A stretch of 64,000 nt of DNA from NCBI GenBank assembly GCA_964016885.1, contig OZ024743.1, positions 75,447,740 through 75,511,739 on the forward strand. The letters are read 5' to 3'. Positions 54,901 to 64,000 of the stretch are shown one piece after another. The notes beneath the pieces are model-generated. The model searched no databases. It saw nothing but the letters and a program-made list of their open reading frames with translations, and was not told where the DNA came from. Source of the DNA: Eledone cirrhosa (Eukaryota; Mollusca; Cephalopoda; Octopoda; Eledonidae). Within the stretch, counting starts at the first letter, position 1. Each line of letters starts with the position of its first letter. Made by a program: the position numbers and the translations under genes.

Positions 54901-55632
54901 ATGTTAATGTAGACTTGACAGTACATTATATATGTTAATGTAGACTAGACAGAGTACATAATATGTGTTAATGTATACTAGACAGAGTACATAATATGTG
55001 TTAATGTATACTAGACAGAGTACATTATATATGTTAATGTAGACTAGACAGAGTACATAATATGTGTTAATGTATACTAGACAGAGTACATAATATGTGT
55101 TAATGTATACTAGACAGAGTACATTATATATGTTAATGTAGACTAGACAGTACATTATATATGTTAATGTAGACTAGACAGAGTACATTATATATGTTAA
55201 TGTCGACTTGACAGTACATTATATATGTTAATGTAGACTAGACAGTACATTATATATAGTTAATGTAGACTAGACAGAGTACATTATATATGTTAATGTA
55301 GACTTGACAGTACATTATATATGTTAATGTAGACTAGACAGTACATTATATATAGTTAATGTAGACTAGACAGAGTACATTATATATGTTAATGTAGACT
55401 TGACAGTACATTATATATGTTAATGTAGACTTGACAGTACATTATATATGTTAATGTAGACTAGACAGTACATTATATATAGTTAATGTAGACTAGACAG
55501 AGTACATTATATATGTTAATGTAGACTTGACAGTACATTATATATGTTAATGTAGACTTGACAGTACATTATATATGTTAATGTAGACTTGACAGTACAT
55601 TATATATGTTAATGTAGACTAGACAGAGTATG

Positions 55633-55816
55633 TGGATTGGTAGTATAGGTAGAGGGTCAGACGCCATGCTTTGACGCAAAGAGTTACGGCCCTTTCCATT
55701 CTGAGTTCAAATCCTGCCGAGGTTAACTTTGCCTTTCATCCTTACGGAGTAGATAAAATAAAGTACCAGTAATACAATGGGTAATTGCTGGCTTTGTGCC
55801 AAAAAATAGAAACACT
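55633..55816 (+). mobile_element. SINE in the satellite, copy 3
   Basis: 3852 bp after copy 2, with identical insertion junctions (ACAGAGTATG on the left, AACACTTATATATGTTAATG on the right). Confidence 0.93.
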
Positions 55817-58800
55817 TATATATGTTAATGTAGACTAGACAGAGTACATTAGATATGTTAATGTAGACTAGACAGAGTACATTATATATGTTAATGTAGA
55901 CTAGACAGTACATTATATATGTTAATGTAGACTAGACAGTACATTATATATGTTAATGTAGACTAGACAGTACATTATATATGTTAATGTAGACTAGACA
56001 AAGTACATTATATATGTTAATGTAGACTTGACAGAGTACATTATATATGTTAATGTAGACTAGACAGAGTACATTATATATGTTAATGTAGACTTGACAG
56101 TACATTATATATGTTAATGTAGACTTGACAGAGTACATTATATATGTTAATGTAGACTAGACAGAGTACATTATATATGTTAATGTAGACTTGACAGAGT
56201 ACATTATATATGTTAATGTAGACTTGACAGAGTACATTATATATGTTAATGTAGACTAGACAGAGTACATTATATATGTTAATGTAGACTACACAGAGTA
56301 CATTATATATGTTAATGTAGACTAGACAGAGTACATTATATATGTTAATGTAGACTAGACAGTACATTATATATGTTAATGTAGACTTGACAGTACATTA
56401 TATATGTTAATGTAGACTTGACAGTACATTATATATGTTAATGTAGACTAGACAGAGTACATTATATATGTTAATGTAGACTAGACAGAGTACATTATAT
56501 ATGTTAATGTAGACTAGACAGAGAACATTATATATGTTAATGTAGACTAGACAGAGTACATTATATATGTTAATGTAGACTAGACAGAGTACATTATATA
56601 TGTTAATGTAGACTAGACAGAGTACATTATATATGTTAATGTAGACTAGACAGTACATTATATATGGTAATGTAGACTAGACAGTACATTATATATGTTA
56701 ATGTAGACTAGACAGTACATTATATATAGTTAATGTAGACTAGACAGTACATTATATATGTTAATGTAGACTTGACAGTACATTATATATGTTAATGTAG
56801 ACTAGACAGTACATTATATATGTTAATGTAGACTAGGCAGTACATTATATATGTTAATGTAGACTAGACAGAGTACATTATATATGTTAATGTAGACTAG
56901 ACAGAGTACATTATATATGTTAATGTAGACTAGACAGTACATTATATATGTTAATGTAGACTAGACAGAGTACATTATATATGTTAATGTAGACTTGACA
57001 GAGTACATTATATATGTTAATGTAGACTAGACAGTACATTATATATGTTAATGTAGACTAGACAGTACATTATATATGTTAATGTAGACTAGACAGTACA
57101 TTATATATGTTAATGTAGACTAGACAGTACATTATATATGTTAATGTAGACTTGACAGTACATTATATATGTTAATGTAGACTAGACAGTACATTATATA
57201 TAGTTAATGTAGAGTTGACAGTACATTATATATGTTAATGTAGACTAGACAGAGTACATTATATATGTTAATGTAGACTAGACAGAGTACATTATATATG
57301 TTAATGTAGACTAGACAGAGTACATTATATATGTTAATGTAGACTAGACAGAGTACATTATATATGTTAATGTAGACTAGACAGTACATTATATATGTTA
57401 ATGTAGACTAGACAGAGTACATTATATATGTTAATGTAGACTAGACAGTACATTATATATGTTAATGTAGACTAGACAGAGAACATTATATATGTTAATG
57501 TAGACTAGACAGAGTACATTATATATGTTAATGTAGACTAGACAGAGTACATTATATATGTTAATGTAGACTAGACAGAGTACATTATATATGTTAATGT
57601 AGACTAGACAGAGTACATTATATATGTTAATGTAGACTTGACAGTACATTATATATGTTAATGTAGACTTGACAGTACATTATATATGTTAATGTAGACT
57701 AGACAGTACATTATATATGTTAATGTAGACTAGACAGTACATTATATATGTTAATGTAGACTAGACAGAGTACATTATATATGTTAATGTAGACTAGACA
57801 GTACATTATATATGTTAATGTAGACTAGACAGTACATTATATATGTTAATGTAGACTAGACAGTACATTATATATGTTAATGTAGACTTGACAGTACATT
57901 ATATATGTTAATGTAGACTAGACAGTACATTATATATGTTAATGTAGACTAGACAGAGTACATTATATATGTTAATGTAGACTAGACAGAGTACATTATA
58001 TATGTTAATGTAGACTTGACAGTACATTATATATGTTAATGTAGACTAGACAGTACATTATATATGTTAATGTAGACTAGGCAGTACATTATATATGTTA
58101 ATGTAGACTAGACAGAGTACATTATATATGTTAATGTAGACTAGACAGAGTACATTATATATGTTAATGTAGACTAGACAGTACATTATATATGTTAATG
58201 TAGACTAGACAGAGTACATTATATATGTTAATGTAGACTTGACAGAGTACATTATATATGTTAATGTAGACTTGACAGTACATTAGATATGTTAATGTAG
58301 ACTTGACAGTAAATTATATATGTTAATGTAGACTAGACAGTACATTATATATGTTAATGTAGACTAGACAGTACATTATATATGTTAATGTAGACTAGAC
58401 AGTACATTATATATGTTAATGTAGACTAGACAGTACATTATATATGTTAATGTAGACTAGACAGTACATTATATATGTTAATGTAGACTTGACAGTACAT
58501 TATATATGTTAATGTAGATTAGACAGTACATTATATATGTTAATGTAGACTTGACAGTACATTATATATGTTAATGTAGACTTGACAGTACATTATATAT
58601 GTTAATGTAGACTAGACAGAGTACATAATATGTGTTAATGTATACTAGACAGAGTACATAATATGTGTTAATGTATACTAGACAGAGTACATTATATATG
58701 TTAATGTAGACTAGACAGAGTACATAATATGTGTTAATGTATACTAGACAGAGTACATAATATGTGTTAATGTATACTAGACAGAGTACATTATATATGT

Positions 58801-59361
58801 TAATGTAGACTAGACAGTACATTATATATGTTAATGTAGACTAGACAGAGTACATTATATATGTTAATGTAGACTTGACAGTACATTATATATGTTAATG
58901 TAGACTAGACAGTACATTATATATAGTTAATGTAGACTAGACAGAGTACATTATATATGTTAATGTAGACTTGACAGTACATTATATATGTTAATGTAGA
59001 CTAGACAGTACATTATATATAGTTAATGTAGACTAGACAGAGTACATTATATATGTTAATGTAGACTTGACAGTACATTATATATGTTAATGTAGACTTG
59101 ACAGTACATTATATATGTTAATGTAGACTAGACAGTACATTATATATAGTTAATGTAGACTAGACAGAGTACATTATATATGTTAATGTAGACTTGACAG
59201 TACATTATATATGTTAATGTAGACTTGACAGTACATTATATATGTTAATGTAGACTTGACAGTACATTATATATGTTAATGTAGACTTGACAGTACATTA
59301 TATATGTTAATGTAGACTTGACAGTACATTATATATGTTAATGTAGACTAGACAGAGTATG

Positions 59362-59545
59362 TGGATTGGTAGTATAGGTAGAGGGTCAGACGCCATGCTT
59401 TGACGCAAAGAGTTACGGCCCTTTCCATTCTGAGTTCAAATCCTGCCGAGGTTAACTTTGCCTTTCATCCTTACGGAGTAGATAAAATAAAGTACCAGTA
59501 ATACAATGGGTAATTGCTGGCTTTGTGCCAAAAAATAGAAACACT
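59362..59545 (+). mobile_element. SINE in the satellite, copy 4
   Basis: 3729 bp after copy 3, same junctions. The upstream TTGAC monomer run is longer here than in copies 2 and 3. Confidence 0.93.
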
Positions 59546-61187
59546 TATATATGTTAATGTAGACTAGACAGAGTACATTAGATATGTTAATGTAGACTAG
59601 ACAGAGTACATTATATATGTTAATGTAGACTAGACAGTACATTATATATGTTAATGTAGACTAGACAGTACATTATATATGTTAATGTAGACTAGACAGT
59701 ACATTATATATGTTAATGTAGACTAGACAGTACATTATATATGTTAATGTAGACTAGACAAAGTACATTATATATGTTAATGTAGACTTGACAGAGTACA
59801 TTATATATGTTAATGTAGACTAGACAGTACATTATATATGTTAATGTAGACTTGACAGTACATTATATATGTTAATGTAGACTTGACAGAGTACATTATA
59901 TATGTTAATGTAGACTAGACAGAGTACATTATATATGTTAATGTAGACTTGACAGAGTACATTATATATGTTAATGTAGACTTGACAGAGTACATTATAT
60001 ATGTTAATGTAGACTACACAGAGTACATTATATATGTTAATGTAGACTAGATAGAGTACATTATATATGTTAATGTAGACTAGACAGTACATTATATATG
60101 TTAATGTAGACTTGACAGTACATTATATATGTTAATGTAGACTTGACAGTACATTATATATGTTAATGTAGACTAGACAGAGTACATTATATATGTTAAT
60201 GTAGACTAGACAGAGTACATTATATATGTTAATGTAGACTAGACAGAGAACATTATATATGTTAATGTAGACTAGACAGAGTACGTTATATATGTTAATG
60301 TAGACTAGACAGAGTACATTATATATGTTAATGTAGACTAGACAGAGTACATTATATATGTTAATGTAGACTAGACAGTACATTATATATGGTAATGTAG
60401 ACTAGACAGTACATTATATATGTTAATGTAGACTAGACAGTACATTATATATAGTTAATGTAGACTAGACAGTACATTATATATGTTAATGTAGACTTGA
60501 CAGTACATTATATATGTTAATGTAGACTAGACAGTACATTATATATGTTAATGTAGACTAGGCAGTACATTATATATGTTAATGTAGACTAGACAGAGTA
60601 CATTATATATGTTAATGTAGACTAGACAGAGTACATTATATATGTTAATGTAGACTAGACAGTACATTATATATGTTAATGTAGACTAGACAGAGTACAT
60701 TATATATGTTAATGTAGACTTGACAGAGTACATTATATATGTTAATGTAGACTAGACAGTACATTATATATGTTAATGTAGACTAGACAGTACATTATAT
60801 ATGTTAATGTAGACTAGACAGTACATTATATATGTTAATGTAGACTAGACAGTACATTATATATGTTAATGTAGACTTGACAGTACATTATATATGTTAA
60901 TGTAGACTAGACAGTACATTATATATAGTTAATGTAGAGTTGACAGTACATTATATATGTTAATGTAGACTAGACAGAGTACATTATATATGTTAATGTA
61001 GACTAGACAGAGTACATTATATATGTTAATGTAGACTAGACAGAGTACATTATATATGTTAATGTAGACTAGACAGAGTACATTATATATGTTAATGTAG
61101 ACTAGAGAGTACATTATATATAGTTAATGTAGACTAGACAGTACATTATATATGTTAATGTAGACTAGACAGAGTACATTATATATG

Positions 61188-61885
61188 TTAATGTAGACTA
61201 GACAGTACATTATATATGTTAATGTAGACTAGACAGAGAACATTATATATGTTAATGTAGACTAGACAGAGTACATTATATATGTTAATGTAGACTAGAC
61301 AGAGTACATTATATATGTTAATGTAGACTAGACAGAGTACATTATATATGTTAATGTAGACTAGACAGAGTACATTATATATGTTAATGTAGACTTGACA
61401 GTACATTATATATGTTAATGTAGACTTGACAGTACATTATATATGTTAATGTAGACTAGACAGTACATTATATATGTTAATGTAGACTAGACAGTACATT
61501 ATATATGTTAATGTAGACTAGACAGAGTACATTATATATGTTAATGTAGACTAGACAGTACATTATATATGTTAATGTAGACTAGACAGTACATTATATA
61601 TGTTAATGTAGACTAGACAGTACATTATATATGTTAATGTAGACTAGACAGAGTACATTATATATGTTAATGTAGACTAGACAGTACATTATATATGTTA
61701 ATGTAGACTAGACAGAGAACATTATATATGTTAATGTAGACTAGACAGAGTACATTATATATGTTAATGTAGACTAGACAGAGTACATTATATATGTTAA
61801 TGTAGACTAGACAGAGTACATTATATATGTTAATGTAGACTAGACAGAGTACATTATATATGTTAATGTAGACTTGACAGTACAT
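61188..61885. repeat. Local 479-bp duplication inside the satellite
   Basis: The block at 61188-61406 recurs at 61667-61885, 479 bp on, with the same monomer variants (including the single GAGAACATT monomer). Equivalent single blocks are at 53577 and 57431. Confidence 0.8.
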
Positions 61886-64000
61886 TATATATGTTAATGT
61901 AGACTTGACAGTACATTATATATGTTAATGTAGACTAGACAGTACATTATATATGTTAATGTAGACTAGACAGTACATTATATATGTTAATGTAGACTAG
62001 ACAGAGTACATTATATATGTTAATGTAGACTAGACAGTACATTATATATGTTAATGTAGACTAGACAGTACATTATATATGTTAATGTAGACTTGACAGT
62101 ACATTATATATGTTAATGTAGACTAGACAGTACATTATATATAGTTAATGTAGACTAAACAGTACATTATATATGTTAATGTAGACTAGACAGTACATTA
62201 TATATAGTTAATGTAGACTAGACAGTACATTATATATGTTAATGTAGACTTGACAGTACATTATATATGTTAATGTAGACTAGACAGTACATTATATATG
62301 TTAATGTAGACTAGACAGAGTACATTATATATATTAATGTAGACTAGACAGAGTACATTATATATGTTAATGTAGACTAGACAGTACATTATATATAGTT
62401 AATGTAGACTAGACAGTACATTATATATGTTAATGTAGACTAGACAGTACATTATATATGTTAATGTAGACTAGACAGAGTACATTATATATGTTAATGT
62501 AGACTAGACAGAGTACATTATATATGTTAATGTAGACTAGACAGAGTACATTATATATGTTAATGTAGACTTGACAGTACATTATATATGTTAATGTAGA
62601 CTTGACAGTACATTATATATGTTAATGTAGACTAGACAGTACATTATATATGTTAATGTAGACTAGACAGTACATTATATATGTTAATGTAGACTAGACA
62701 GAGTACATTATATATGTTAATGTAGACTATACAGTACATTATATATGTTAATGTAGACTAGACAGTACATTATATATGTTAATGTAGACTTGACAGTACA
62801 TTATATATGTTAATGTAGACTTGACAGTACATTATATATGTTAATGTAGACTAGACAGTACATTATATATGTTAATGTAGACTTGACAGAGTACATTATA
62901 TATGTTAATGTAGACTAGACAGTACATTATATATGTTAATGTAGACTAGACAGTACATTATATATGTTAATGTAGACTAGACAGAGTACATTATATATGT
63001 TAATGTAGACTTGACAGAGTACATTATATATGTTAATGTAGACTAGACAGTATATTATATATGTTAATGTAGACTAGACAGTACATTATATATGTTAATG
63101 TAGACTTGACAGTACATTATATATGTTAATGTAGACTAGACAGTACATTATATGTAGTTAATGTAGACTAGACAGTACATTATATATGTTAATGTAGACT
63201 AGACAGTACATTATATATAGTTAATGTAGACTAGACAGTACATTATATATGTTAATGTAGACTTGACAGTACATTATATATGTTAATGTAGACTAGACAG
63301 TACATTATATATGTTAATGTAGACTAGACAGAGTACATTATATATGTTAATGTAGACTAGACAGAGTACATTATATATGTTAATGTAGACTTGACAGTAC
63401 ATTATATATGTTAATGTAGACTAGACAGAGTACATTATATATGTTAATGTAGACTTGACAGTACATTATATATGTTAATGTAGACTAAACAGTACATTAT
63501 ATATGTTAATGTAGACTTGACAGTACATTATATATGTTAATGTAGACTAGACAGAGTACATTATATATGTTAATGTAGACTTGACAGAGTACATTATATA
63601 TGTTAATGTAGACTAGACAGTACATTATATATGTTAATGTAGACTAGACAGTACATTATATATGTTAATGTAGACTTGACAGTACATTATATATGTTAAT
63701 GTAGACTAGACAGTACATTATATATAGTTAATGTAGACTAGACAGTACATTATATATGTTAATGTAGACTAGACAGTACATTATATATAGTTAATGTAGA
63801 CTAGACAGTACATTATATATGTTAATGTAGACTTGACAGTACATTATATATGTTAATGTAGACTTGACAGTACATTATATATGTTAATGTAGACTAGACA
63901 GTACATTATATATAGTTAATGTAGACTAGACAGAGTACATTATATATGTTAATGTAGACTTGACAGTACATTATATATGTTAATGTAGACTTGACAGTAC

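Larger units (their letters stand above)
47712..64000. repeat. Satellite array, 31/32/33-bp monomers, running off the window
   Basis: The monomer is TACATTATATATGTTAATGT, AGACTAGACAG with or without an extra AG (33 against 31 bp); ATATATAGTTAATG gives 32 bp. Point variants are TTGAC/CTAGAC, ACATAATATGTGTTAATGTATAC and GGCAG. About 500 monomers fit in the 16.3 kb seen. The array is organised in higher-order units marked by SINEs. Runs of 33-bp monomers keep a frame open (LVYINIYNVLC), broken by each 31-bp monomer; there is no gene. Confidence 0.98.

Noticed and set aside
48660..61885. Many minus-strand open frames of 60-105 codons with LVYINIYNVLC repeats
   Set aside because: They are runs of 33-bp satellite monomers; each 31-bp monomer breaks the frame. 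No sign of a gene.
1..64000. A novel multi-gene defence or biosynthetic system
   Set aside because: Only one cellular gene is present; all other coding sequence is retroelement-derived. The notable content is repeat biology.

Overview
The window is eukaryotic, intron-rich and very repeat-rich. Several signs point to a cephalopod, most likely an octopus: tRNA-derived SINEs of the octopus type, LINE and SINE tails ending in (ATG)n, abundant short inverted-repeat elements, and a TTC14-like gene with long introns. The species call is inference from repeat style, because no search was possible.

Only one cellular gene can be supported. It is an orthologue of TTC14 (S1 RNA-binding domain plus TPR repeats) on the + strand, with 14 coding exons from 5978 to 40790. 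All exon junctions have GT/AG sites and compatible phases. The summed coding length is 4152 nt including the stop, giving 1383 residues. The order is a conserved N-terminus (exons 1-3), S1 domain (exons 4-6), a middle helical region (exons 7-9), TPR repeats (exons 10-12), then a very long low-complexity tail rich in Ser, Lys, Arg and His (exons 13-14) with a Ser tract and a Pro-rich patch near the end. Any 5' UTR exon or promoter lies upstream and was not identified.

The introns are stuffed with repeats. They hold a nearly intact LINE (17812-20979, one open frame with endonuclease, reverse transcriptase and a PHD-like C4HC3 finger), a longer but broken LINE (29241-32493, minus) and a truncated one (9909-11190, minus). 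Many short LINE 3' tails with (CAT)n/(ATG)n, several SINEs, two families of TTAA-flanked piggyBac-like MITEs and several hairpin elements are also present. Minisatellites of 25, 48, 57, 56 and 33 bp occur as well; at least two of these grew out of retroelement sequence. Two filled/empty-site comparisons inside the window support TTAA-targeted MITE insertion.

Downstream of TTC14 (40.8-47.7 kb) there is 3' UTR, a 41-bp minisatellite, decayed LINE pieces of several families, a TIR element and hairpin MITEs. From about 47.7 kb to the window end lies one AT-rich satellite array of 31/32/33-bp monomers. It is organised into higher-order units marked by four near-identical embedded SINEs. The array runs off the right edge. 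No CRISPR, operon, bacterial or phage feature, no functional tRNA or rRNA gene, and no candidate novel multi-gene system was seen.
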